DNA of 64,000 nucleotides from Lysinibacillus_B sp042920265 (GCF_042920265.1 NZ_JBDQZI010000002.1:357823-421822); one strand, 5' to 3'; numbered from the stretch's first letter, positions 7,844 to 16,470 are shown. Numbers and translations are program-made. Notes: a model not told the origin generated them from the sequence alone.

Positions 7844-8680
7844 TTACTCCATGATTAATTCGTCCACATTTGTTCCATAAATATCGCGTATCGCAAACTG
7901 GCTTAATTGCTTCGGTGCACCGTCGAACACCTTCGCTCCTTTACTCAGTCCGATAATTCGGTCAGAATAACGCATAGCCACGTCTACTTGGTGTAAATTC
8001 ACTAACACGGTAATGCCCATGGACTGTGAAATTTCCTTTAAATGATCCATAATGACCTTCGAGGAATTCGGATCGAGGGACGCGATTGGCTCGTCACATA
8101 ATAATAGCTTCGGCTCCTGCACTAATGCTCTGGCAATCCCTACTCGCTGCTTTTGTCCACCACTTAGCTGGTCACAGCGCTTATAAATATGGTCCTTCAT
8201 CCCGAGCTTTTCGAGTATCGATAAGGCTAGTCGCTTTTCTTCCTCTGTATAAATGCCCAGAATCCCTTGTAGCGTAGATTTATAGCCAAACCGTCCATGG
8301 AGAACATTTTCAAATACCGTAAGACGAGAAACTAAATTATAATGCTGAAAAATCATCCCGATTTTCGCACGTTGCTTCCGCAATTGTTTTTTGCTTAACG
8401 TCGTAATGTCTTGCTGATTGAAAATGATTTCGCCACTTGATGGTTCAATCATACGGTTAATGCAACGGAGTAATGTCGACTTTCCTGCGCCCGATTGACC
8501 GATAATGGACACGAACTCTCCTTCGTGCAATGACAAATCAATGCCATTTAATATGACGACCTTTTGGTCATAGCTTTTGCCAATTTTATTTAGCTGCAAA
8601 ATCGTATTTGCTTGTGTCTTATCCGGTGCAACGATGGATTCAGCCTGCTGGGTCTGCCTTTCCAATACAATCGTAGACAT
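7844..8680 (-). CDS. phnC: Phosphonate ABC transporter ATP-binding protein PhnC
   Basis: A 278-residue ABC ATPase. Walker A is GQSGAGKST (near residue 60), the signature is LSGGQKQRVGIARAL (near 168), and Walker B is LLLCDEPIASLD followed by a LHQVD switch histidine. About 25 extra N-terminal residues precede the first strand of the nucleotide-binding domain. The ribosome binding site AAAGGAGAG lies 7 nt upstream. It energises uptake of phosphonates through the two PhnE permeases. A hairpin lies between phnD and this gene, which probably lowers its expression relative to the binding protein. Confidence 0.95.
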   Translation of the reverse strand: MSTIVLERQTQQAESIVAPDKTQANTILQLNKIGKSYDQKVVILNGIDLSLHEGEFVSIIGQSGAGKSTLLRCINRMIEPSSGEIIFNQQDITTLSKKQLRKQRAKIGMIFQHYNLVSRLTVFENVLHGRFGYKSTLQGILGIYTEEEKRLALSILEKLGMKDHIYKRCDQLSGGQKQRVGIARALVQEPKLLLCDEPIASLDPNSSKVIMDHLKEISQSMGITVLVNLHQVDVAMRYSDRIIGLSKGAKVFDGAPKQLSQFAIRDIYGTNVDELIME

Positions 8681-8730
8681 CTTGTTCTCTCCTTTAATAG
8701 CAAGTCTTTATCGTTGAAGATTCACATCTT

Positions 8731-8768
8731 TTAAAAAAGGCTTCTATCGTGAAAGATAAAAGCCCTTT
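8731..8768 (-). terminator. Intercistronic hairpin (attenuating terminator) between phnD and phnC
   Basis: On the minus strand AAGGGCTTTTATC pairs with GATAGAAGCCTTTTTT around the loop TTTCAC. It starts just after the phnD stop codon. Such partial terminators commonly keep the binding protein more abundant than the ATPase and permeases. Confidence 0.65.
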
Positions 8769-8774
8769 AGAGCA

Positions 8775-9824
8775 CTATTTTGATAGTTCGCGAACTGGGT
8801 TAAACCATGCATCTTCTACTTCTAAGAAACGCTCGTCCGCCGCCTTATAAAATAGACCTGCACCGCCTGAATCTTCCGGTACAAAAATGCTTGTATTATT
8901 TGTTGTTTCATCTGACGTTAAAATCTCTTTTAATGTTTGAATCTCTTCTTCTGCTAACACCGATGTGTTTACAACGAATGGCGAATTTAATACTGGCGTT
9001 ACTTGGATTAGGACAAACTCTTCCCCAACTAATGTATTAAATGGTGCTGCCGCATCGTCTTTTACTTTATATACGGCCCCTGGTGTATTTTTTTCGCCTT
9101 CCACGATCTCTACATACGCCTCTACACATGTATTACAAAATGCTGCAATGTCCGAGCGCTCCATTAACATATTTACCGCTGAGCCTTGGTGCGAATCACC
9201 GAATAGGACATCCGGATACACCTCATTACCTTCCATTAATGCTTCCTCTGTTAAATTTTTATCGCTAAAGTGAGAAATAATTGAACTTGTTGGTACTTTG
9301 AAACCGGATGTCGACGATGCCGATACGAACGAAATGCTTTTGCCTTCTGTTGCATCTAACGTAAATTCACCATTGATTTTATATTGTTCTGCCTTGTCCT
9401 TTGGAACAGCTAACCAGCTATAATACACCGCATCGTCTAACGTACCAGACTCGCCTGATGGTACAACTAATGGCTCCACATCAGCACTTTTTTCCTTTGC
9501 TTCGATATACCCTTGTGGCCCCATATAAGCAATATGTGCATTACCATTTGTAATCGATTCAATCGCAATCGCATAATCTGTCGTTAATTTATGTTCTACT
9601 TTACGACCTGTTGCCTTTTCAAAAATGTCACTAAAAGCATCACGAGAAGGAGCTAAATCAGAGCCTGATTCATTTGGATACCACACCATTACAAGTGGCT
9701 CATCCGATTCTGCATTTGCTTTCTTTACTTCCCCTGTTCCATTTTTATCATTTGAAGAACTACAAGCAGCTAAAAAAAGTACACTTAACATGCCCACCAA
9801 AAGTGATAACCATCGTTTGTTCAT
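8775..9824 (-). CDS. phnD: Phosphonate-binding lipoprotein PhnD
   Basis: A 349-residue substrate-binding protein counted from ATG at 9824, which has AAGGGAG upstream; the ATG at 9845 lacks a site. The N-terminus is a lipoprotein signal with lipobox LFLAAC. The PhnD-family pattern follows: PLVMVWYPNE, then DLAPSRDAF, AYMGPQGYIEA, and FVSASSTSGFKVPT, which in homologues lines the phosphonate pocket. It would capture phosphonates outside the membrane and deliver them to PhnE/PhnE/PhnC. It is separated from the catalytic genes by about 115 bp, so it may have its own promoter as well as readthrough from phnG. Confidence 0.93.
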   Translation of the reverse strand: MNKRWLSLLVGMLSVLFLAACSSSNDKNGTGEVKKANAESDEPLVMVWYPNESGSDLAPSRDAFSDIFEKATGRKVEHKLTTDYAIAIESITNGNAHIAYMGPQGYIEAKEKSADVEPLVVPSGESGTLDDAVYYSWLAVPKDKAEQYKINGEFTLDATEGKSISFVSASSTSGFKVPTSSIISHFSDKNLTEEALMEGNEVYPDVLFGDSHQGSAVNMLMERSDIAAFCNTCVEAYVEIVEGEKNTPGAVYKVKDDAAAPFNTLVGEEFVLIQVTPVLNSPFVVNTSVLAEEEIQTLKEILTSDETTNNTSIFVPEDSGGAGLFYKAADERFLEVEDAWFNPVRELSK

Positions 9825-9940
9825 TTTTTTCTTCTCCCTTATCATTCAAATAGTTTGTAAAACCGCTCTACATGCCCCATTTAACCATCACAATACCCAC
9901 TTGAAAATAGCCGCGCGCTTTTCTTAATAATGCTTTACAT

Positions 9941-10756
9941 TCACTTTACAAATGCCGGTTTTTGTAAATGAGGGATTGTATAGTGTCCCAGCTGTACAGA
10001 GGCACCATATCGACCGTGATAATCCGATCCACCCGTTGTAACTAATTGGTACTTGTCTGCCAACTGTTGCACCCGTTCCATATGTAGAGGCGTATGGTCC
10101 GGGTGAATGAGCTCGATCCCATCTAGCCCCTCTTGCACAAGCTCTTCTGCGATATCAAAAGAATCCAGCTGTCCTGGATGTGCCAATACAGCCACCCCGC
10201 CATCTGCATGAATGGCGCGTAAGGCATCAAAGGCATCCACATAGCGAATATCACCTGCGGCAACCCCTGCTTGTTTAAATAATGAGCGGTACAATGTTTG
10301 ATAATTTTTCGCGTCGTACGCTTCCTCTGTCAGTGCATTCATAATATGCTGCTTATATAACGTCCCGCTTTCGCGTGCAAAGGCAAGCGCCTGCTCCTTG
10401 TCTAACGCGAAGCCCGCCTCCTGTATGCGCCCTACTTGCCATAAAGAATGCGCATGTCGGCGTGCAAGAAGTGGTGCACACAATGCTTGAATGTGCGGAC
10501 ATTCGCCTTGAAAGCCATAGCCCAGCATATGCACCTTGCGTTGACGCTGAAAGTCATAGGCCGATATTTCAACCCCCGCGATAAACACGATATTGTACTG
10601 TGCTGCAAGCTGTCGTCCCTCTGCATGATGGGCTGTTGTATCATGGTCCACTACCCCTAAATGTGTGATCCCTGCTGCCTTTGCCTGCTGAAATAATTGT
10701 TCCAATGTTTCGCTGCCATCGGAATAACGGCTATGTGTATGCAAGTCGATTTTCAC
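9941..10756 (-). CDS. phnPP: PHP-domain phosphoribosyl cyclic phosphate phosphodiesterase (PhnPP-like)
   Basis: A 271-residue PHP-fold metalloenzyme with DLHTHSRYSDG at the N-terminus, VDHD near residue 39, GVEIS near 62, LAHPGQ near 197 and GSDYHG near 244, which together build the trinuclear metal site. The family includes RNase AM and the PhnPP enzyme described from Eggerthella, which converts the cyclic ribose phosphate product of C-P lyase to ribose 5-phosphate and phosphate. The gene overlaps phnL by 4 nt and ends the catalytic operon. No metallo-beta-lactamase PhnP or PhnN gene is present, so this protein probably takes over the PhnP step. The precise activity is inferred from family and operon position. 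Confidence 0.85.
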   Translation of the reverse strand: MKIDLHTHSRYSDGSETLEQLFQQAKAAGITHLGVVDHDTTAHHAEGRQLAAQYNIVFIAGVEISAYDFQRQRKVHMLGYGFQGECPHIQALCAPLLARRHAHSLWQVGRIQEAGFALDKEQALAFARESGTLYKQHIMNALTEEAYDAKNYQTLYRSLFKQAGVAAGDIRYVDAFDALRAIHADGGVAVLAHPGQLDSFDIAEELVQEGLDGIELIHPDHTPLHMERVQQLADKYQLVTTGGSDYHGRYGASVQLGHYTIPHLQKPAFVK

Positions 10757-11451
10757 GCTAACACTTCCTTGTCGCTATATTTCGTCATCGTAAACACCTC
10801 ATCACAAAGCCCTTCCATGAATTCGAGATCATGGAAAATACCGATTAACGTCGTCCCCTGTGCCTTGAGCTTTTCAATCGATTCACGTACCTTGACCTTT
10901 GACGCTTGGTCTAAGCTCGCAGTCGGCTCATCTAAAAGAAGGAGACGCGGTTCTTTGACAATCGCACACGCAATATTGAGACGTAGCTTTTCACCACCCG
11001 AGAAATTATTCGGATAACTATTCCACAACTTTTCATCTAAATCAAAATGGCGTAATGCCGCTTTTGCTCGGTCGACCGCTTCTTCCTGTCCTACCCCAAC
11101 ATCTAATAAAGATTGCGTCACAAGCTCTAAGGCTGTCGTTCGAGGCATGACATTTAAAAATTGCGACACATAGCCAATCTCGTGCTTGCGTAAATACACA
11201 ATTTGACGAGGTGTTGCCTGCAATAAATCAATCTCCCCGTAGGCTTCTGAATGAAACAGGATTTCCCCAGCTTGCGGCTCATAAGTGCGGTAAATGCTTT
11301 TTAAAATGGTTGATTTACCACTTCCACTTTTCCCGACAATCCCTAAAAAGCCGCCCTCCTTCACATGCAGTGAAATACGATCAAGTGCTGGGAAAGTTTT
11401 TTGTAAATGATGAATGGTAAATGATTTTTGCAAATTTTGTATAGTTAACAT
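10753..11451 (-). CDS. phnL: C-P lyase ABC-type protein PhnL
   Basis: A 232-residue ABC ATPase without membrane segments. Walker A is GKSGSGKST (near residue 38), the signature FSGGEKLRLNIA near 147, and Walker B LLLLDEPTASLD near 169. PhnL is required with PhnGHIJ and PhnM for phosphonate breakdown; in E. coli it can associate with PhnK on the core complex. The gene follows phnM by 11 bp and overlaps the PHP gene. The order K-M-L differs from the E. coli K-L-M order. Confidence 0.93.
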   Translation of the reverse strand: MLTIQNLQKSFTIHHLQKTFPALDRISLHVKEGGFLGIVGKSGSGKSTILKSIYRTYEPQAGEILFHSEAYGEIDLLQATPRQIVYLRKHEIGYVSQFLNVMPRTTALELVTQSLLDVGVGQEEAVDRAKAALRHFDLDEKLWNSYPNNFSGGEKLRLNIACAIVKEPRLLLLDEPTASLDQASKVKVRESIEKLKAQGTTLIGIFHDLEFMEGLCDEVFTMTKYSDKEVLA

Positions 11452-11462
11452 CGTTCTCCCCC

Positions 11463-12635
11463 TTAGCGATAATTCGTTTGCATAATAATGCTGCCGTCCA
11501 CCATTGTTGTTGTGACAACAGGATAGCCGTCTTCCATTTGCTCAATAATTAATAAATCTGCCTTTTTCCCAACCTCAATGGAGCCAATTTCATGATCTAA
11601 ATTAACGGCACGTGCAGGGTTAATCGTCACTAATTGGAATAAACGATGTAAATCTTCCTCATATTTTGTCGCGAGCTCAAAAATGCCATGGAGCATCGCC
11701 GGAGGGTAATAATCACTACATATAATGTCGATGACTTGCGCTTGAATTGCCTCACTCGCACTTAAATTCCCTGAGTGTGAGCCCCCGATTAAAATATTCG
11801 GTGCACCTGCAATTGTGCGCATGCCCATTTTTTTCGCTTCTCTTGCCACATCAAGCGTGATCGGAAACTCACTAATTGTTGTCCCATACGACTGTACGAG
11901 CTGTAGTTTCGCTACATCATCATCATCATGCGAAGCAACCGCAATGTTATGCTCAATCGCGAGTCGGCTTAAGCGCTCAATATCATCGAGTGTCATTTTC
12001 GTCTTATCGACCTGCTCCTGAATTAACACATCTGCCTCTTGGTCTGTCATCGAACGATAGCCGCGCATAATATTTTTATAAATTTCTAGATTGCGATATT
12101 GCCCCTGCCCTGGCGTATGATCCATAAATGACAGTAAATGCACTTTGCCATCTAAAATATTGCGCTCTAAATTTGGAATTTGATCAATCGAATCAATTTC
12201 AAAACGTGCGTGCAGGCGATGACGAATTAAATGCGGCTCGTCATGCGAAGCGTAAATCGCATCGACACATTTTTGAACGTTTTCTGGATTGCGAATCGCC
12301 TTATGTGAATATTTATCATCCCCGTAATAAGATAAGGAATGGAAAATTGTCGTAATGCCGTGTGTCATTAAAATGCGTTCGCTCTCACGTAACCCAATGT
12401 TCATGCTCATCACAGAAGTTGGACGCGGGCTCACAATCGTTTCAATATAATCTGAGTGAATATCAACAAAACCTGGTGAAACATAGCCACCTCGTGCATC
12501 TAACACGTCCATGCCTTGTAAATCCACATCTGCTTCCGGCACAATCGCATGAATCGTATTGCCCTCTACTAATACGATATGATTCGTTAAAAATTGCTCT
12601 TCTGTCACAATAACTCCATTAATAATTGCCAGCAT
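11463..12635 (-). CDS. phnM: PhnM, alpha-D-ribose 1-methylphosphonate 5-triphosphate diphosphatase
   Basis: A 390-residue amidohydrolase-superfamily enzyme. GFVDIHSDYIE near residue 56 provides the first metal ligands, FMDHTPGQGQ near 169 and the SHDDD segment near 233 are typical of PhnM, and CSDYYPPAML follows near 302. PhnM removes pyrophosphate from the triphosphate made by PhnGHI(L), giving the substrate of PhnJ. GGAGG lies just upstream of the ATG. It is embedded in the operon between phnK (12 bp) and phnL (11 bp). Confidence 0.95.
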   Translation of the reverse strand: MLAIINGVIVTEEQFLTNHIVLVEGNTIHAIVPEADVDLQGMDVLDARGGYVSPGFVDIHSDYIETIVSPRPTSVMSMNIGLRESERILMTHGITTIFHSLSYYGDDKYSHKAIRNPENVQKCVDAIYASHDEPHLIRHRLHARFEIDSIDQIPNLERNILDGKVHLLSFMDHTPGQGQYRNLEIYKNIMRGYRSMTDQEADVLIQEQVDKTKMTLDDIERLSRLAIEHNIAVASHDDDDVAKLQLVQSYGTTISEFPITLDVAREAKKMGMRTIAGAPNILIGGSHSGNLSASEAIQAQVIDIICSDYYPPAMLHGIFELATKYEEDLHRLFQLVTINPARAVNLDHEIGSIEVGKKADLLIIEQMEDGYPVVTTTMVDGSIIMQTNYR

Positions 12636-12647
12636 CGATGTGCCTCC

Positions 12648-13487
12648 TTACAGTAATGAGTAAACTAATTGTTGTGTATATTCGTGCTGCGGGTCCTCTA
12701 ACACCTGATCCGTTAAACCATGCTCGATAATTTCCCCGTTCAGCATGACAATCGTGCGGTCAGCAAGCATACGAATGACCGCTAAATCATGCGATACGAC
12801 AATCATGGAAATGTTTAATTCACGTTGAATCGATTTGATTAAATCTAAAACATCTGCCTGTACCGATAAATCGAGTCCTGTTGTTACTTCATCTAATAGT
12901 AGAATCGGTGGATTATTAGACAACGCTTTCGCGATTTGAACACGCTGTTGCATCCCACCTGAGAAGTTTTTCGGTGCTTCCTTACTGCGGTGGACTGGAA
13001 TATTCACATGTCGCAGCAGCTCCAGGCTACGCTCCTCCATATTCCGAACGTGGCGATTGCCTGCCGCAATTTGCTTTTCGGCAATATTACTCATCGATGA
13101 AAAGTCCATTTTCAGTCCAAGCATCGGATTTTGGTACACCATACCTAAAATCGTATTGCGAATATGGCGCTTCATTTGGCTCGATTCCGTAAAAATATTG
13201 ACTTCGCCATTTTCGTAATCCGTTAAATAGCCCTCGCCTGATGTAACGGTTTCATCAAAATAAAGACTTTTCATAAAGGTTGATTTACCGCTACCACTTT
13301 CCCCAACAATACCCAATATTTCGCCGCGGTATAAATCCAATGAAACATTTCGACAAGCATAGACGGTTTTACAAACAGGGCAAAAGTTTTTTTCAAGCTT
13401 CGCCTCTTCTTGCTGACAATGCGCACAACCATCACCATATTGCTTAGATAACTGCCGAATCGTTAATACCGGTTGTTCTTGCGTCAT
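12648..13487 (-). CDS. phnK: C-P lyase ABC-type protein PhnK with Cys4 insertion
   Basis: A 279-residue ABC ATPase: Walker A GESGSGKST (near residue 62), signature FSGGMQQRVQIAKAL, Walker B LLLDEVTTGLD. Between the first strand and Walker A there is an insertion with C21xxC24, C36PVC39 and a further C45, which reads as a zinc-ribbon-like or metal-binding hairpin. E. coli PhnK, as I recall it, has no such insertion. PhnK docks on PhnJ in the C-P lyase core complex and drives its conformational cycle. The gene overlaps phnJ by 4 nt. The insertion may be general in Gram-positive PhnK proteins. Confidence 0.93.
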   Translation of the reverse strand: MTQEQPVLTIRQLSKQYGDGCAHCQQEEAKLEKNFCPVCKTVYACRNVSLDLYRGEILGIVGESGSGKSTFMKSLYFDETVTSGEGYLTDYENGEVNIFTESSQMKRHIRNTILGMVYQNPMLGLKMDFSSMSNIAEKQIAAGNRHVRNMEERSLELLRHVNIPVHRSKEAPKNFSGGMQQRVQIAKALSNNPPILLLDEVTTGLDLSVQADVLDLIKSIQRELNISMIVVSHDLAVIRMLADRTIVMLNGEIIEHGLTDQVLEDPQHEYTQQLVYSLL

Positions 13488-14329
13488 TTTGCTGCCACCT
13501 TTTGCTGTAATTTTTCTTGCATATAACTCGTATCGTTACATAAATAGTACGTTTCGCCTGTCACTTCATCTGTGAGCTCATCTAAATAGACTCCTGTTAA
13601 GCCTGTTTCTCGACAAGCCTTCCCTTCAAATTGCTCGACGACAAACGGATAGTCCTCAAATGCAAGCGATTCTACTTTTGTGTAAGGTGGGACAGCGTAA
13701 ATCTTTTTCTCACGCCCCGCCCCAAAAAGGATCAGTGCATCACTTTCATGGATTTTCGGATTATCAAAACGCGGAATCGGACTTGGATTCATCACGTAGC
13801 GATCATTTACCATTACCGGATAATCCGCCCCTTGCGACGTTTGGTTATAGCGCATAATTTGCTCAAATAACATTAAATACGCACCGCTATATTCTTTTTC
13901 TGCATGATAGCGCTTTGTTTTATATTCACTGCGCTCAATGTCACGTAATGGCTCTGGCTCTGGCACTTGTAGCACTAATACTTGATCCGGGCGCAGTGGT
14001 ACTTCTGGGATACGGTGACGTGATTGCACAAGTGTCGCATCCTGCGTACGAATCGTTGTTTGTACGCCAGTTGTTTTCGTCACAAGCTTTTTAATATTAA
14101 CCGCATTGACGGAATCATCCGAGCCTTGATCGATAACCTTTAGCACATCCTCTTTCCCGATTAATGCAAGCGTCACCTGCAAGCCCCCTGTCCCCCAGCC
14201 GCGGGCAATCGGCAGCTCACGTGAGGCAAATGGTACTTGGTAGCCTGGAATCGCAATCCCCTTCAAAATAGCCCGTCGGATTTCACGCTTTGATTGTTCA
14301 TCTAACAATGCAAATGGTACTGTACTCAT
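13484..14329 (-). CDS. phnJ: PhnJ, C-P lyase subunit lacking two canonical cysteines
   Basis: A 281-residue protein, collinear with E. coli PhnJ from its start (LLDEQSKREIRRAILK) through GWGTGGLQ, DQGSDDSVNAVNI and LFGAGREKKIYAVPPYT. PhnJ cleaves the carbon-phosphorus bond of ribose 1-methylphosphonate 5-phosphate using S-adenosylmethionine and a [4Fe-4S] cluster. The E. coli cysteines 241, 244, 266 and 272 align with C239, T242, C264 and M270 here; I checked the codons directly, and no other cysteine occurs in the protein. The gene overlaps phnI by 4 nt and phnK by 4 nt, and the frame is intact. Either the cluster is bound differently or this is a divergent subfamily. Confidence 0.93.
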   Translation of the reverse strand: MSTVPFALLDEQSKREIRRAILKGIAIPGYQVPFASRELPIARGWGTGGLQVTLALIGKEDVLKVIDQGSDDSVNAVNIKKLVTKTTGVQTTIRTQDATLVQSRHRIPEVPLRPDQVLVLQVPEPEPLRDIERSEYKTKRYHAEKEYSGAYLMLFEQIMRYNQTSQGADYPVMVNDRYVMNPSPIPRFDNPKIHESDALILFGAGREKKIYAVPPYTKVESLAFEDYPFVVEQFEGKACRETGLTGVYLDELTDEVTGETYYLCNDTSYMQEKLQQKVAAK

Positions 14330-15411
14330 CGGTTCCCCTCCTTTTTGATGCTGCGGATTTGTTCTAACAATGCTTGGAATGTCACATAATGTGGCATTTT
14401 TAAATGGGAAATGAATCCTGTCGATTCAATAATATCAACGTGAAGTAGGACAAATTCTTCATCATGAATTGGCGAATCGCCCCCGACTTCTAACGCGTGA
14501 TCCATGATCGACATCGCAATCGCCTTCGTTTCGTTTTGCCCAAAACAGGCACCGTAGCCGATATCAAATTCCAATACTTGTTGCCCTTCTTCATCTACAT
14601 TGACCGGAATAAAGGACTCGACTTCCGTTAGCTTAATGGCGCCAATATAGTAAGGGTCTGCCTCGTCTTCTAATGCGACATAAATCGGTTGCCAGCCGAC
14701 TCGTACCTCGCCCACATTTGGATGGGAGGCACCGTAGCCACGTAAACCTGCATAGCCAAGTGACGTAACTGTCCCCGTTTGACCTCGTGTTAATGTTTGC
14801 AAGCGCTGGGAACGATTCGTTGGAAACGCCATCGCTTGCTTCGTCACATCGCTTGGCTCCTGATCATTTAATGGAAACTCTCGCACTAAGCCTTCTTCTC
14901 GCAAGTAATCCATTACTTTAGGGAGGTGCTCTAAAGGAAGCTTACTTTCTTCAGGTGTATCGATTTGTTCAAATTGGGCTTTCTTTCGCACAACATCTGC
15001 CACCGTCTCCTCCAGCAGCTCAAAGTCCAACAAACGATGTAAATAATCGTGGGAAGCCCCTAATATTTGTCCACCTGGAATATCTTTAAAGCTCGCTGAA
15101 ATGCGTCGTAGGACAAACATTTCACGTGCATCTGTTACTGTCGAATAATATAAGCGCGGCAACGTGGAACGGTGGGCACGTAATAAAAACACGGCCTCCT
15201 CTGCATTCCCCTCGCTTTGCTTCATCGCTAAAGAGGCTAAACGTTCACTATATAAGCTACTTTCAGACATCACTTGATCTAAAAAGCCGCGCATCGTTGC
15301 CTGTAATGTTTGCACAGATACGTGGGCACCATGCTTGACGCGCTCATACTGCAAATGCTCTAAAGAAGCGTCAATCGCCTCTGCCCCGCCTCGCACTGCT
15401 ACATATGCCAT
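14326..15411 (-). CDS. phnI: PhnI, C-P lyase core subunit
   Basis: A 361-residue protein matching PhnI: AYVAVRGGAEAID at the N-terminus, LLRAHRSTLPRL near residue 79, FKDIPGGQILGASHDYLHRLL near 112, TRGQTGTVTSLGYAGLRGYG near 210 and a C-terminal SHLKMPHYVTFQ. PhnI is the nucleosidase-like subunit that, with PhnG and PhnH, swaps the adenine of ATP for the phosphonate. It starts on the stop of phnH (TAATG) and overlaps phnJ. Confidence 0.95.
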   Translation of the reverse strand: MAYVAVRGGAEAIDASLEHLQYERVKHGAHVSVQTLQATMRGFLDQVMSESSLYSERLASLAMKQSEGNAEEAVFLLRAHRSTLPRLYYSTVTDAREMFVLRRISASFKDIPGGQILGASHDYLHRLLDFELLEETVADVVRKKAQFEQIDTPEESKLPLEHLPKVMDYLREEGLVREFPLNDQEPSDVTKQAMAFPTNRSQRLQTLTRGQTGTVTSLGYAGLRGYGASHPNVGEVRVGWQPIYVALEDEADPYYIGAIKLTEVESFIPVNVDEEGQQVLEFDIGYGACFGQNETKAIAMSIMDHALEVGGDSPIHDEEFVLLHVDIIESTGFISHLKMPHYVTFQALLEQIRSIKKEGNR

Positions 15412-15983
15412 TAGTTGTTCACCTCTTTCATCATCGTTGTTCGTGGTAAAGCAAGTACCTTACCTGCTTGATCAATCAAAATGAGATCAACCCCGAGCGG
15501 AAACTCGCGATTTCGCTTCGCACGTAGCTGCACAATGTTCGGAGATAATGCGATTTCCATTACTTCCTGATGCTGAATGCCTGGTCCTGTTAATGCATAT
15601 ACCGTCTTTCTTTGGTCCTGCGCTACTTCCATCACGAATGTAGCCGATTGCTGCGGATCAATTAAATTCCCGATTTTGGCTACCGCTAATGCTTCTAGCA
15701 CTTGCTCCTCTTTCGCTTGTGCAGGCACAATGATAAAATCGGCCGCGCCAAACTCGTTCATCTTGGCACCTGTCCATGCGCGCAGCTCGCGTTGCAGTCG
15801 CTCCTCTTCACCAACCGTTTGGAAGCTCACTTCTCCATCCAGCAATGTCATTAAAACAGACAATGTTTCAGCGTATAGTCCGTCAACAGCATGCAATGGT
15901 TGTACTGCCTCTTTTTTGCCTGGTCGCGCAAAGCAATCCATTAGCGTCCGAAATGTTTGCTGAGTAAAATGTGTCATTTCCAT
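15411..15983 (-). CDS. phnH: PhnH, C-P lyase core subunit
   Basis: A 190-residue protein beginning with FTQQTFRTLMDCFARPGK, the typical PhnH opening. It continues with LSVLMTLLDGEVSF and ends with FPLGVDLILIDQAGKVLALPRTT. PhnH is a structural homologue of PLP-dependent folds without cofactor and is a non-catalytic or supporting part of the PhnGHIJ complex. It lies 12 bp after phnG with AGGAGG upstream and overlaps phnI by 1 nt. Confidence 0.94.
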   Translation of the reverse strand: MEMTHFTQQTFRTLMDCFARPGKKEAVQPLHAVDGLYAETLSVLMTLLDGEVSFQTVGEEERLQRELRAWTGAKMNEFGAADFIIVPAQAKEEQVLEALAVAKIGNLIDPQQSATFVMEVAQDQRKTVYALTGPGIQHQEVMEIALSPNIVQLRAKRNREFPLGVDLILIDQAGKVLALPRTTMMKEVNN

Positions 15984-15995
15984 TTTTTCTCCTCC

Positions 15996-16418
15996 TTAAA
16001 TCGACATCGTATCGAACTGTACTTTTGTCCGTTCGATGGAGCGTTTCACCTCGTGCTGTTCCTGTTCGAGTCGTTGTGAAAGTTTTGTAAATATTTCCTC
16101 CCACGCAGCTACTTCAGGCAGTTGTCCATTATAGGCAGCATCAATGATCGCCAATGCTTTGGACAGCTCTGGCTCATACTCTCGAACGAGTCCAAGTCCA
16201 AATGCCTCACCAATTTTCACCTTTGTTTCTGTCACTAACGTTTCCCCTATATAAAAAAGTGATTGCTGTGCGGATTCCCGCATTTTAATCATGACAAGCC
16301 CCTCTCTTGGCGCTTGTATTTCAATCACCTCGTGTTGTGTACATACTTCATTTGCCATCTGTAATGCTTCTTCACGTCCAACCTCAATTAATAATTTGGT
16401 CCGTTCAGCTCGTTTCAC
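15996..16418 (-). CDS. phnG: PhnG, C-P lyase core subunit
   Basis: The GTG at 16418 is taken as the start because AAAGGAG lies 8 nt before it; an in-frame ATG at 16439 would put that site inside the gene. The product has 140 residues, close to the 150 of E. coli PhnG. It has typical features APREGLVMIKMRESAQ, FYIGETLVTE and LVREYEPELSKALAIIDA. It is the first gene of the catalytic operon. Upstream lie an AACTTG(4)CAAGTT palindrome, TTTACA-like direct repeats and a terminator hairpin for incoming transcripts. Confidence 0.93.
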   Translation of the reverse strand: MKRAERTKLLIEVGREEALQMANEVCTQHEVIEIQAPREGLVMIKMRESAQQSLFYIGETLVTETKVKIGEAFGLGLVREYEPELSKALAIIDAAYNGQLPEVAAWEEIFTKLSQRLEQEQHEVKRSIERTKVQFDTMSI

Positions 16419-16445
16419 ATGACCAACTCCTTTCACCATTACCTT

Positions 16446-16461
16446 AACTTGTCGCCAAGTT
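16446..16461. promoter_or_regulatory. Palindrome in the phnG leader, candidate operator
   Basis: AACTTG and CAAGTT arms are separated by 4 bp, immediately upstream of the phnG ribosome binding site. It could bind the PhnF-type regulator or another dimeric repressor. It does not resemble the palindrome upstream of phnF. Confidence 0.35.
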
Positions 16462-16470
16462 GCGTAGTGA

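Noticed and set aside
9928..9946. Pho box TTTACATTCACTTTACA upstream of phnD
   Set aside because: The two perfect TTTACA motifs are on the strand opposite to phnD and sit on the stop codon of the PHP gene, so a role in phnD activation is doubtful.
13484..14329. Frameshift or pseudogene explanation for the missing PhnJ cysteines
   Set aside because: The frame is continuous, sequence before and between the altered positions remains closely PhnJ-like, and overlaps with phnI and phnK are intact.
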